64,000 nucleotides of DNA from Nocardioides thalensis (GTDB lineage: Bacteria; Actinomycetota; Actinomycetes; Propionibacteriales; Nocardioidaceae). The DNA is taken from assembly GCF_013410655.1 (NCBI RefSeq), contig NZ_JACCFP010000001.1, forward strand, positions 558,001 to 622,000. The letters run 5' to 3'. Numbering within the stretch: position 1 is the stretch's first letter; each line of letters opens with the position of its first letter. Positions 42,176 through 50,841 of the stretch are shown one piece after another. The position numbers were made by a program, and so were the translations under genes. A model generated the notes under the pieces. That model was not told the DNA's origin and searched no databases. It saw only the letters and a program-made list of their open reading frames with translations.

Positions 42176-42785
42176 CGTCCGGGCGCACGCAGAGCAGGGC
42201 GCCGATCGCGGCGTACGTCCCCGCCATCCAGATCGTGAAAACCACGGCCATCCCGTCCTCCCCGAGCGCGGCCTGGGCGGCGCCGACGACCGGGAGCCAC
42301 AGCGCGCCGGCGAGCGGGAGCCAGCGCAGCGGACCGCGCCAGCGGCCGACGCGGACGATCGCGACGGCGCAGACCAGCATCGCGAGCTGCGTGAGCGGCC
42401 ACGCGGGATCCGTCACCGCTACCCAGGTGGGCGCGGCGTCGTACGTCTCGTAGGGCAGGGTGCCCAGGCTGCTCGCGATGCCGAAGGGCGCGAGCGCGAT
42501 CGGCACGATCGGGAGCCAGCGCCCCTTGCCGCTGCCGGTCGCGCGTGCCGCGCGGGCGACGCTCGCGAGGGCCGCCAGGGCGAGCAGGAAGAACACCGAG
42601 GTGACCATGTCGTAGGCGTAGACCTCGTCGTCGCCGAGGTCGGGCATCGCGAGGAACGACGACGCCCAGAGGAGCGGGCCCCCGACGAGCAGGATGCCCG
42701 CCGCGACGGCGTGGGCCCTCGACGGGCCGTGCCCGGCGGCGGGGACTGATGGGTGGACCTCGCTGCGTTCCACGCGGATGCTCAT
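42159..42785 (-). CDS. Multi-span membrane protein of unknown function
   Basis: A 208-residue protein with about six hydrophobic helices (AVAAGILLVGGPLLWASSFL first, then MVTSVFFLLALAALASVA and four more). No family recognised. It is divergent from the sensor kinase at 42976 and might be its accessory, but that is only positional. Confidence 0.7.
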   Translation of the reverse strand: MSIRVERSEVHPSVPAAGHGPSRAHAVAAGILLVGGPLLWASSFLAMPDLGDDEVYAYDMVTSVFFLLALAALASVARAARATGSGKGRWLPIVPIALAPFGIASSLGTLPYETYDAAPTWVAVTDPAWPLTQLAMLVCAVAIVRVGRWRGPLRWLPLAGALWLPVVGAAQAALGEDGMAVVFTIWMAGTYAAIGALLCVRPDAARAR

Positions 42786-42975
42786 GACTTCTCGACTCCT
42801 GACCGACGGCACCGTGCCGTCCCGGATCCACGGTCGCCGTGCGCGGTCCCGGGCGCCCAGGGAGCAGGGTCCGCCCGGCGGTCCCTTCGCGCCGCGGGCG
42901 GCGGGACACCCTGTCCCGGGAACCAAGGACACCGATCCCGAGACCGCGACGGGCCGGTCGTGCCACCGTTGGCGG

Positions 42976-45096
42976 GTGCATCCGGCCCCTCCACCCGCGC
43001 GATCGGACCGCGCCCTCCGGGCCGTCGCGGTCGCGACGGCCGTGGGCGGCGTCGGCCTGACTGTCGCGGCCTTCGTGCTGTACCCGCAGGTCCCCGAGGG
43101 TCCGGTGCCGTTCCCTCTCGACTGGCTCTTCTGGGGCTCCGCGCTCGCCGGGCTCACCCTGCTCCTTCCCGGCGCGGTGCTCGCGCTGCGGTTGCCGCGG
43201 CACTGGCTCGCGTGGCTGCTGGTGCTCGCCGGCGCCAGCTCGGTGCTGGCGGCGTTCGGCGCGGTCTACGGCCCCTGGTCCATCCTCGCCCACGACGGCG
43301 AGCTCCCGCTGACCACGTTCTTCGTGTTCACCGGGTCGCGGTTCGGGCCGATCATCCACGTGGTGATCCCGGCGCTGCTGGTGCTGTTCCCGACAGGTCG
43401 TCTGCCCCAGGGGCGCTGGCGGGTGCCGGGCATCGTCGCCCTCGTCGCGATGGCGGTGGGCGTGCTCCACATCCTGCTGCTCCCGTGGCGCGCGTTCGCC
43501 GAAGGCGGGCCGGTGCCGAGCGGCGTGGACGAGCGCGGCATCGACCTGTGGCAGCCCGCGGCGCTGCTCGACCTCTGGACGGCCATCGGCCCGGCGGTCT
43601 TCCAGGTCGGTGCGCTCGTGTCCCTTCTCTGTGGCGCGGCGGTCTTCATCAGTCGCTTCCGCGGCGCGGACGCCGAGCTGCGCGCCCAGCTGCGCTGGAT
43701 GCTGCTCGCGGGGCTCGGGAACGTGCTCGCCCTCGTGCTGGCCATGACGTCGACCGCGCTGCTCGACACCGCCGGCAACGGCACGTGGGTCAGCGAGCTC
43801 CTCTTCGCCGCCGAGAACGCCCTGCTGTCGGGCGCTGTCCTCGTGGCGGTGACCCGCTACCGGCTCTACGACATCGATCTGGTGGCCGGACGCAGCCTCA
43901 TGTACGGCGCGCTGGCCGCCGCCGTCGTCGGCATCGACCTGCTCGTGTTCGTCGCCGTCGATGCGGTCGTCGAGGAGCGCGTCGCGGGCGTCGCGGCCGC
44001 CGGCGTGGTGGCGGTTCTGTACTCCCCGTTGCGCGTGCGCCTCCAACGGCTGGCCGACCGGCTGCTGACCGGACGGGACGAGCCGTACGCCGTGGTCTCC
44101 GCGCTGGCCCGCCGGCTCGAGGAGTCGCCGGGCCCGGACGAGCTGCTCCAGGCGACCGCGCGCGGAGTCGCGGCGGCGTTCGGCTCGCCGTACGTCCGGG
44201 TCGAGCTGGACCGCCCCGACGGGACGACCGTCAGCGTCGAGGTGGGCAGCCCGCGCTCCGACGTGGTCGTGCTGCCGTTCGGCTACCGCGACGTCCCGAT
44301 CGGCCGACTGCTGCTGGTGCCCCGCCCGGGGTCCCGCCGGTCCGAGGCCGACCAGCGCCTCCTCGCCGACGTGGTGCGCCAGGCCGCTGCGGCGGCGCGG
44401 GCGACCGCGCTGACGGAGGAGCTCCAGCGCAGCCGCGAGCAGCTGGTCACCGGCATCGCGGAGGAGCGGCGGCGGCTGCGTCGGGAGCTGCACGACGGGC
44501 TGGGTCCGACCCTGGCGGCGGCAGGGCTGAAGGTCCGGGCCGCCCGCAACCTCGCACGGCACCAGCCGGACGAGGCCGACCGCGCGCTCGAGGACGTGGG
44601 CCACGACCTGACCGGTCTGCTGGCCGAGGTGCGCCGCGTGGTGCACGACCTGCGGCCGCCCGCGATCGACCAGTACGGACTGCTCGGCGCGATCGAGCAG
44701 CAGGCCGCGCGGCTCAGCGGGCCGGGGCTCAGCGTCCGGGTCGTTGCGTCGGGCGACGTCGGAGAGCTCCCAGCGGCCGTCGAGGTGGCGATCTACCGGA
44801 TCGCCGGCGAGGCCCTCGCCAACGTGGTCCGGCACGCCGACGCCGCCGTCTGCACCGTCACCGTCGACGCGGCCGCCGACACCGTCGGCCTGGTCGTCGA
44901 CGACGACGGCAACGGCGTACCTGCCGGTGCGCGCGTCGGGTGCGGACTGGTCTCGATGCGCGAGCGTGCCGAGGAGCTCGGCGGATCCTGCTCGGTCGAG
45001 CCCCGCGCGGGCGGCGGCACCCGGGTCCGCGCGATCGTCCCGAGGACCTCGGTCCGGGTCGGCGACCTCGAGACCACGAGCAGGGGAGCCGCATGA
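42976..45096 (+). CDS. Membrane sensor histidine kinase, NarL/ComP type
   Basis: A 706-residue kinase. About eight N-terminal membrane helices (to residue 330), a GAF-like segment, then HisKA_3 (about 490-560) with the phospho-accepting His in RRELHDGLGPTL and an HATPase domain (DDDGNGV, GCGLVSMRERAEELGG). The membrane part with PxxxRLPxGRWR-like loop is common in actinobacterial sensor kinases; the stimulus is unknown. GTG at 42976 opens just before the first helix; ORF upstream to 42694 overlaps the divergent gene. Its stop overlaps the regulator start (ATGA). Confidence 0.9.
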   Translation: MHPAPPPARSDRALRAVAVATAVGGVGLTVAAFVLYPQVPEGPVPFPLDWLFWGSALAGLTLLLPGAVLALRLPRHWLAWLLVLAGASSVLAAFGAVYGPWSILAHDGELPLTTFFVFTGSRFGPIIHVVIPALLVLFPTGRLPQGRWRVPGIVALVAMAVGVLHILLLPWRAFAEGGPVPSGVDERGIDLWQPAALLDLWTAIGPAVFQVGALVSLLCGAAVFISRFRGADAELRAQLRWMLLAGLGNVLALVLAMTSTALLDTAGNGTWVSELLFAAENALLSGAVLVAVTRYRLYDIDLVAGRSLMYGALAAAVVGIDLLVFVAVDAVVEERVAGVAAAGVVAVLYSPLRVRLQRLADRLLTGRDEPYAVVSALARRLEESPGPDELLQATARGVAAAFGSPYVRVELDRPDGTTVSVEVGSPRSDVVVLPFGYRDVPIGRLLLVPRPGSRRSEADQRLLADVVRQAAAAARATALTEELQRSREQLVTGIAEERRRLRRELHDGLGPTLAAAGLKVRAARNLARHQPDEADRALEDVGHDLTGLLAEVRRVVHDLRPPAIDQYGLLGAIEQQAARLSGPGLSVRVVASGDVGELPAAVEVAIYRIAGEALANVVRHADAAVCTVTVDAAADTVGLVVDDDGNGVPAGARVGCGLVSMRERAEELGGSCSVEPRAGGGTRVRAIVPRTSVRVGDLETTSRGAA

Positions 45097-45752
45097 CGCC
45101 GCGCGTGCTGATCGCCGACGACCACCCGGTCTACCGCGACGGGCTGAGGATGATGCTGGCGTCGACCGGGGCGGTCGACGTCGTCGGCACCGCCGCAGAC
45201 GGTCGCGAAGCGGTCGCGCGTACGGCGGAGCTGCGGCCCGACGTCGTGGTGATGGACGTGCAGATGCCGGGCCTCGACGGCATCGAGGCGACCCGCCAGA
45301 TCGTGGCGGTGGGCGACCCGCCGGCCGTGCTCGTGCTGACCATGCACGAGGACGAGGAGAGCGTGTTCGCGGCGATGCTGGCCGGCGCTCGCGGCTATCT
45401 CGTCAAGGGCGCCGACCAGGACGACATCCTCCGTGCCATCGCGGCGGTCGCCAACGGCGAGGTGATCTTCGGCCCGGCGCTGGCCGCTCGCGTGACGCGA
45501 CACTTCGCCGAGCTCGCCACCGGGCGCCGGCCGGGAGTGGTGTTCCCCGAGCTGACCACGCGCGAGCACGAGGTCCTCGACCTGATCGCGGCGGGGATGT
45601 CGAACGGCGAGATCGCCGCGCGGCTGTATCTCGCCCCCAAGACCGTCCGCAACAACGTGTCCAACGTGTTCGCCAAGCTCCAGGTCGCCGACCGGGCCGA
45701 GGCGATCGTCCGGGCTCGGGACGCGGGGCTCGGGCGCGGCCAGCGGCGGTGA
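45093..45752 (+). CDS. NarL-family response regulator
   Basis: A 219-residue regulator: receiver (RVLIADDHPVYRDGLRMM, phospho-acceptor Asp in VMDVQMPG, Lys in LVKGA) and LuxR HTH (LTTREHEVLDLIAAGMSNGE, PKTVRNNVSNVFAKL). Cognate partner of the kinase at 42976, coupled by ATGA. No target genes are evident nearby. A long structured intergenic region follows. Confidence 0.94.
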   Translation: MTPRVLIADDHPVYRDGLRMMLASTGAVDVVGTAADGREAVARTAELRPDVVVMDVQMPGLDGIEATRQIVAVGDPPAVLVLTMHEDEESVFAAMLAGARGYLVKGADQDDILRAIAAVANGEVIFGPALAARVTRHFAELATGRRPGVVFPELTTREHEVLDLIAAGMSNGEIAARLYLAPKTVRNNVSNVFAKLQVADRAEAIVRARDAGLGRGQRR

Positions 45753-45765
45753 GCCGGCTCGTGCC

Positions 45766-45853
45766 GCCAACCGTGCCGGTTCGTCGCGCCAACCGTGCCG
45801 GTTCGTCCCCCCAACCGTGCCGGTTCGACCCGCCAACCGTGCCGGTTCGTCGG
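45766..45853 (+). repeat. Four exact-period 22-base tandem repeats
   Basis: Units start at 45766, 45788, 45810 and 45832; each contains CCAACCGTGCCGGTTCG, itself a small palindrome (AACCG-TGC-CGGTT). Only the last few bases of each unit vary. They start 14 bases after the regulator stop. Confidence 0.9.
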
Positions 45854-45863
45854 GCAGACAAGA

Positions 45864-45911
45864 GGGAACGACGCCCGGCCGGCCCCGTAGACCCGGCCGG
45901 ACGTCGTTCCC
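45864..45911 (+). terminator. Strong hairpin after the two-component genes
   Basis: A 19-pair stem with one mismatch (45864-45882, 45893-45911; GGGAACGACG opening arm) and a 10-base loop. A second hairpin CCCGGCTCC/GGAGCCGGG lies at 45921-45942 and a third (TCCGCGG/CCGCGGA) at 45994-46020. Confidence 0.65.
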
Positions 45912-46050
45912 GGCGTCGCGCCCGGCTCCTCGCGGAGCCGGGCACCTCCCTCGTGACGCGGACCACCGGGGCACCTGGGAGACCCAGGACCGATCCGCGG
46001 CCACCCCCGTGGACCGCGGAGAGATCACGCTGCGTTGGATCGGTGCCGGT

Positions 46051-46123
46051 CCCGTGACGCCCCCCAGACGTCTCGGGACCCGCCCCCGTGTCGACCCGTG
46101 GCGCCCCCCAGACGCCTCGGAAC
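46051..46123 (+). repeat. Direct repeat pair, 44-base period
   Basis: CCCGTGACGCCCCCCAGACG at 46051 and CCCGTGGCGCCCCCCAGACG at 46095 extend to 29 bases with three mismatches. With the tandem repeats and hairpins they fill the 397-base gap 45753-46149, in which I see no gene. Confidence 0.7.
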
Positions 46124-46149
46124 GACACCCGCAGGTGCCCCGGCAGCTT

Positions 46150-47205
46150 TCAAACGGCCGCCCGGCGGGACCTACCGCCAGGGATCGACCGCAGGTTCTT
46201 GCGGCGCGCAGCCGCCTCCCGCTGGGCGCGGCGCTCGGCGACCATGGCCGCCGCCTGCTCGGACGCGCGCCGCATGCGGCGCGACGGCGCCCACTTCCGC
46301 CGGTAGGCAGGGCGCGGGGCGTCCGCCCCGGCCCAGCGCGCGACCTCGGTGTCCGGCGCGCCGCTCAGCGCGGCCAGCGGCGCCATATCGTGGGCGACCG
46401 GATCACCCTCGGTGGCGGACTGGTCGCGGCAGAGGTCGATGATCGCGGCGATCACCGCCGCGGCGTGCGGGTGGCCGGACTCGGCGGCGATCTCCACGAG
46501 CCGCCCGGTGTACGGCGCCCAGGCGCTCGCGGTGACCATCGCCATGTGGTGGCGCCACTCGACGATCGTGCCGTTCTCGGCGATGTCGACGAGTTCGTCG
46601 ATGGAGTCGAGCACGGGCACGGACCAGTCGCGATCGATGCCCTGGAGCAGCAGCGCATGGGCCGCGCGCAGGCAGGCGTTGTCGATCGCCTCGAGCCGGC
46701 CCAGGGTCAGCGGGTGCCGGGCCAGCCGCTCGTGGAGCCCCTCGGCGAGCATGCTGCGCAGCGCCTCGGTCGTGAGCTGCAGCCCCGGATGGGACTCCAG
46801 CGGTACGCCGTACCGGTGCTGGATGCGCGCGAGCCGCTCGTGGCCGAGCATCTCGGCGAGGTCGGCCAGCGCCAGGTAGTCGCGCGGGGCGGCGAACAGC
46901 CCGAGCCCCACGAGGTTCGCGGTCGCGGCGCACGCGGCGGTGGCGTGCGGGGCCTGCGCGTGCTCCTCGAGCAGGCCGAGGTAGCGCTCCCAGACGTGCA
47001 GGTCGGCGTCGGCGACGTCCTCCCAGCGATCGAGCACCTCGCGGATGATGTCGAGGAGCCTCGCGTGCTGCGGCTCGGCGTCACGTCGCTCGACGAGGTG
47101 CTGCCGCAGCGCGGCCACCCTCCGGGCGACAACGCGCGGACGTAGCTCGACGACGGCCGCGGGCACGGCCGTCAGGTCGCTCGGGACCAGGACCGCGATG
47201 CTCAT
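46150..47205 (-). CDS. Unknown helical protein
   Basis: A 351-residue protein that I do not recognise. It looks entirely alpha-helical, with repeated amphipathic segments (TANLVGLGLFAAPRDYLALA, LGRLEAIDNACLRAAHALLL, ESGHPHAAAVIAAIIDLCRD) that suggest a repeat-type scaffold, and ends in a strongly basic tail (ERRAQREAAARRKNLRSIPG) which could bind nucleic acid. No membrane segment. GAGGGG precedes the ATG. It is divergent from the membrane-bound sigma factor and shares its upstream palindrome. Confidence 0.7.
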   Translation of the reverse strand: MSIAVLVPSDLTAVPAAVVELRPRVVARRVAALRQHLVERRDAEPQHARLLDIIREVLDRWEDVADADLHVWERYLGLLEEHAQAPHATAACAATANLVGLGLFAAPRDYLALADLAEMLGHERLARIQHRYGVPLESHPGLQLTTEALRSMLAEGLHERLARHPLTLGRLEAIDNACLRAAHALLLQGIDRDWSVPVLDSIDELVDIAENGTIVEWRHHMAMVTASAWAPYTGRLVEIAAESGHPHAAAVIAAIIDLCRDQSATEGDPVAHDMAPLAALSGAPDTEVARWAGADAPRPAYRRKWAPSRRMRRASEQAAAMVAERRAQREAAARRKNLRSIPGGRSRRAAV

Positions 47206-47298
47206 CGCTTCCCCTCTCGACGTGTGGATCGGTTGCTCTTGGCGAGCCAGGCACCTATCCGGACGGAGGCGGCACGCGAACATCACGCGGTTTTCGAA

Positions 47299-47323
47299 GA
47301 AATCCTGGAATTTCCCGGATTTC
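47299..47323. promoter_or_regulatory. 25-base near-perfect palindrome in a divergent region
   Basis: GAAATCCTGGAA-T-TTCCCGGATTTC: 12-base arms with one mismatch around one central base, in a locally AT-rich stretch between the genes starting at 47205 and 47432. It looks like an operator for both. Confidence 0.5.
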
Positions 47324-47431
47324 CTCGTCTGAGGCAGGATCAGGACGTCACGGGGAGCGTCCCCGCGCGTTGTGGAAGGCGAACAACGGGCGTCGTACGG
47401 CGTCCGCGGCACAGGATCGGGGGGTCCGGCG

Positions 47432-49258
47432 GTGGCTGAGCACGTGCCCGGTGAGGGCGACGAGCAGCTGCTCGCGCTCGCCCGTGCCGGCGACAGCGCC
47501 GCCTACGAGGAGCTCTACCGCGCCCACCTCGACGGCGCCCGCAACCTCGCCCGGATCCTCGTCGGCACCGACCAGGCCGACGAGCTCGTCGCCGAGTCGT
47601 TCGCCCGCGTGCTCTCCGCTCTCCGGTCGGGCGGCGGCCCGACCGACAACTTCCGCTCCTACCTGCACGTCACCATCCGCAACGGCTACCGCGACGGCCT
47701 CCGGGCCACGACCGAGGCGCCGGTCTCCGACCAGCCCTGGCTGCTCGACGATGCCGAGCCCGCGCCGGAGGAGATGGTCGAGGGCCTCGACGAGACGGTC
47801 GCGGTCGACGCGCTGTCGAGCCTGCCGGAGAGCTGGCAGAAGGTGCTGTGGCACGTCGAGGTCGAGGGGCGCAAGCCCGCCGAGGTCGCGGAGATCCTCG
47901 ACATGCGGCCCGGGGCGGTCTCGTCCTTGGCGCACCGTGCCCGCGAGGGGCTCAAGCGTGCCTACCTCGACCACCACGCGGGTCCGGCCCCCGCGGCCCA
48001 GGACTGTCAGTGGGCCCACCAGCGCATGAGCCAGCACGCGCGCGGCGACCTCGGCGCCCGGGCGGAGCAGAAGTTCGACGCCCACCTCGACGCCTGCGAC
48101 CGCTGCAGCGCCGCCTACCTCTCCGTCAGTGCCGTCAACCAGAAGCTCGCCGGCTACGTCCTCCCGGCCGTCCTGCTCCTCGCCCTTCCCGGCGCAGGCA
48201 AGGGCCTGCTCTGGCTCGGCGGCGCGGCCGCGGCCGGGGGCGCGGGTGCAGCCGGCGCGTCCGGCGGAGCATCCGGCGGCGCGGGCGGCGGAGGAGGGGC
48301 GACGACCGGCATCGCGGTGGCCGCCGCCTCGGTGGTGGTGGTCGGCGCGGTCGCTGCCAGTGCCCTGGCGCTGCGCTCGGGCGACGACAAGCCGGAAGCC
48401 GAGCCCCCGCCGTCCGCTGGCGCGACCGAGGTCGCCGACGTCCCCGACCCGGCCGACCCGGCACCGTCGGGCGCCCCGAAGCCCGAGCCCAGCCAGGAGC
48501 CCGAGCCCGAGCCGACCCCGGTCGACGACCCGGTCGACGACACCGAGCCCACCGAGCCCCCGGACGATCCCACCGACCCGACCGATCCCACCGACCCGTC
48601 CGACCCCGACACCAGCGAGCCGCCGGCCGACGAGAAGGTGGTGCCGGAGGCGCCCACCGCCACGCCGATCACGCAGTGCGCGACCGACGGCAACCTCGAG
48701 ATGGCCACCACCGAGGGGGTGACCTACGAGCTGGTCACCGGCAACGGGCGGGAGGGCCGCTGGAAGGTCGTCGCCTCGGCCCGGCCCGACTACGTGATCG
48801 CCGACGGGGCGCAGCGCACCTTCGCCGGTGACCTCGGCGACCGCTTCGCCTGCGGGAGGCTGGTGAGCGTCACCTCGACGCGGGTCAACCCCTCCGGCCG
48901 GTTGCTGGACGACCTGCTCGCCGTCCTCGCCCCGCCGAGCCACCGGTGGAACCTGAGAGCGGAGGTCGCCGTCGACGACGGCCCCGTCCGCGACGTCCAG
49001 GTCGTCTTCGTGTTCGACAACCAGGTCGAGATCGACAGCGGTCCCGGCGCCGGCTGGTCGTGCTCGCACGGCGGCGTGGTGCCGGCGGGGACCCCCTTGG
49101 TCTGCGGCTTCCACTACACCGGCTCGTCGCCGCCAACTCTCGAGCTCCAGGCCCACCGGTCGCTGTCAGCCGCGTCCCCCAACGGGACCGCCACCTTCCG
49201 TGACGACGGCAAGCAAATCGGCGGCGCGCACGAGGTCACGGGGGACCCGACGGGCTGA
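47432..49258 (+). CDS. ECF sigma factor fused to zinc finger, membrane span and external domain
   Basis: A 608-residue fusion. Sigma region 2 (about 10-90, LYRAHLDGARNLARILVGTD) and region 4 (about 120-180, LPESWQKVLWHVEVEGRKPA) lead into an anti-sigma-type zinc finger (C192, H218-x3-C222-x2-C225), a Gly/Ala-rich hydrophobic part with a membrane helix at about 292-314, an Asp/Pro/Glu stalk with DPT repeats (to about 410), and an external domain with four Cys. Sigma factor, its probable inhibitor and a sensor thus sit in one chain. GTG at 47432 has GGGGGG upstream; ORF extends to 47372. Confidence 0.88.
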   Translation: MAEHVPGEGDEQLLALARAGDSAAYEELYRAHLDGARNLARILVGTDQADELVAESFARVLSALRSGGGPTDNFRSYLHVTIRNGYRDGLRATTEAPVSDQPWLLDDAEPAPEEMVEGLDETVAVDALSSLPESWQKVLWHVEVEGRKPAEVAEILDMRPGAVSSLAHRAREGLKRAYLDHHAGPAPAAQDCQWAHQRMSQHARGDLGARAEQKFDAHLDACDRCSAAYLSVSAVNQKLAGYVLPAVLLLALPGAGKGLLWLGGAAAAGGAGAAGASGGASGGAGGGGGATTGIAVAAASVVVVGAVAASALALRSGDDKPEAEPPPSAGATEVADVPDPADPAPSGAPKPEPSQEPEPEPTPVDDPVDDTEPTEPPDDPTDPTDPTDPSDPDTSEPPADEKVVPEAPTATPITQCATDGNLEMATTEGVTYELVTGNGREGRWKVVASARPDYVIADGAQRTFAGDLGDRFACGRLVSVTSTRVNPSGRLLDDLLAVLAPPSHRWNLRAEVAVDDGPVRDVQVVFVFDNQVEIDSGPGAGWSCSHGGVVPAGTPLVCGFHYTGSSPPTLELQAHRSLSAASPNGTATFRDDGKQIGGAHEVTGDPTG

Positions 49259-49325
49259 GCGCACGCGCGCGGTGTGACCCAACCGGCCTTGCCCGCCTTG
49301 GTTACTCACGAGTAATGTCGCCGTC

Positions 49326-49802
49326 ATGAGCATGGTCCAGAAGCTGTGGGACGTCACCACCGGTGTCCCGGTCATCGGCAACACCGTGGGCAAGCGGGTC
49401 TTCGCGATCGGGTTCGCGCAGAAGGCGCCGTACTTCGCCACCATCCACCCGCGCTTCACCGTGGTCGAGGCCAACCACGTCGAGCTGGTGATCCCCAAGC
49501 GCCGCAGCGTGCAGAACCACATCGGCACCGTGCACGCCATCGCGCTGTGCAACGGCCTCGAGGCCGCGATGGGCGCGCTCGCGGAGGTGACGATCCCTGC
49601 GGACAAGCGGTGGATCCCCAAGGGCATGGAGGTCAGCTACACGGCGAAGGCGACCAGCGACATCACCTGCATCGCCGAGACCGACCAGGAGCAGTGGGAC
49701 ACCGCTGAGGGCGACCTGCCGGTCCGGGTCCGCGGTGTCCGCGACGACGGCACGGTCGTGATCGAGGGCGAGATCCGCCTCTGGGTGACGCCGAAGGGCT
49801 GA
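49326..49802 (+). CDS. Hotdog-fold protein, DUF4442/PaaI-thioesterase-like
   Basis: A 158-residue protein of the hotdog superfamily: RRSVQNHIGTVHAIALCNGL followed by an EAAMGALAEVTIP helix-strand is the usual core of DUF4442 proteins related to acyl-CoA thioesterases. Substrate unknown. ATG chosen as MSMVQKLWDV; it stands alone. Confidence 0.82.
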   Translation: MSMVQKLWDVTTGVPVIGNTVGKRVFAIGFAQKAPYFATIHPRFTVVEANHVELVIPKRRSVQNHIGTVHAIALCNGLEAAMGALAEVTIPADKRWIPKGMEVSYTAKATSDITCIAETDQEQWDTAEGDLPVRVRGVRDDGTVVIEGEIRLWVTPKG

Positions 49803-49911
49803 CCTGATCCATCCGGGGCAAACCCGGCATTTGTCTGAAAGAAACCCCACGCGATCCGGCGTTTGGCCGCAGTATCGGACGTGCCGCTCATCCCCACAGG
49901 ACGCGGTCGTG

Positions 49912-49946
49912 CCGCGGTCGTCTCCGCCCCCGTGAGACGACCGCGG
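49912..49946 (-). terminator. Terminator of the gluABCD operon
   Basis: A perfect 13-pair stem (CCGCGGTCGTCTC at 49912-49924, GAGACGACCGCGG at 49934-49946) with a 9-base loop, 13 bases past the gluD stop. Confidence 0.7.
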
Positions 49947-49959
49947 TACCCGTTTTCCG

Positions 49960-50841
49960 TCAGAGGGGGGTTCCTCCGGTGTTGGCCTCGCCGACCATCG
50001 GCACCTCCAGCGGCTTCTTCTCGCCGACCAAGCGCTTCTGCACCAAGGTGGCGAGCCACGTGAGGACGAGGTTCAGGATCACGTAGATCGTGGCGATGAC
50101 GAGCACCGTCGGCACGTGGTTGCGGAACTCCAGCATGATCTGGTTGCCGATGTAGGTGAGACCGGGGGCCGCGACGGCGTAACCGAGGCTGGTGTCCTTC
50201 AGCGCCACGACCATCTGACTGATGATCGCCGGCAGCATGATCTTGATCGCCTGCGGCAGCAGGATCGTGGTCATGACCTGGGTCTTGCGCATGCCGATGG
50301 CGTACGCCGCCTCGGCCTGCCCCTTGGGAACTGCGTTCACGCCCGCGCGGAACACCTCCGCGAGGACCGCACCGTTGTAGAGCGTCAGCGCGACGATGAC
50401 CGAGAGGAACCCGCCCCACGACTCCTCGGGGATGAACAGCACCTCGCGTTCGACGCTGATGAAGTACGCGAAGAAGAAGAACGTCATCAGCAGCAGCACG
50501 GGCATCGCGCGAAAGAACTCGACGACGGCCCAGGCCGGCCAGCGGATGACCGGGTGGTCGGAGAGCTTCGCGACGCCCAGCACCAGACCCATCAGGACCG
50601 CACCGATGACGGCGAACACGGCCATCGACACCGTGATCAGGACGCCTTCGAGGATCGCGGACAGGTAGTCGGGGGTGAAGAACACCTCCCACAGGTCGTA
50701 CTCGAACTGACCGTCCGCCTGAAGCCGCCAGACCGCGAAGGCGATGACGGCGAGGATGGCGACCGAGGCGACCAACGTGTAGACGCGGTGCCTGGCCCGC
50801 GTGACGGGCCCCGGGGCGTCGAACAGCACACTGCCGGCCAT
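49960..50841 (-). CDS. gluD: Glutamate-type ABC transporter permease GluD
   Basis: A 293-residue permease of the polar amino acid (HisMQ) family, with about five helices and the EAA loop (QAEAAYAIGMRKTQVMTTIL). The N-terminus is longer than in GluC (LWEVFFTPDYLSAILEGVLI opens the core). Forms a heterodimer with GluC. ATG shares one base with the gluC stop (TGATG). Confidence 0.9.
   Translation of the reverse strand: MAGSVLFDAPGPVTRARHRVYTLVASVAILAVIAFAVWRLQADGQFEYDLWEVFFTPDYLSAILEGVLITVSMAVFAVIGAVLMGLVLGVAKLSDHPVIRWPAWAVVEFFRAMPVLLLMTFFFFAYFISVEREVLFIPEESWGGFLSVIVALTLYNGAVLAEVFRAGVNAVPKGQAEAAYAIGMRKTQVMTTILLPQAIKIMLPAIISQMVVALKDTSLGYAVAAPGLTYIGNQIMLEFRNHVPTVLVIATIYVILNLVLTWLATLVQKRLVGEKKPLEVPMVGEANTGGTPL

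Noticed and set aside
45766..45853. CRISPR-like array
   Set aside because: The 22-base units are contiguous with no unique spacers and no cas gene is nearby; they are simple tandem repeats.
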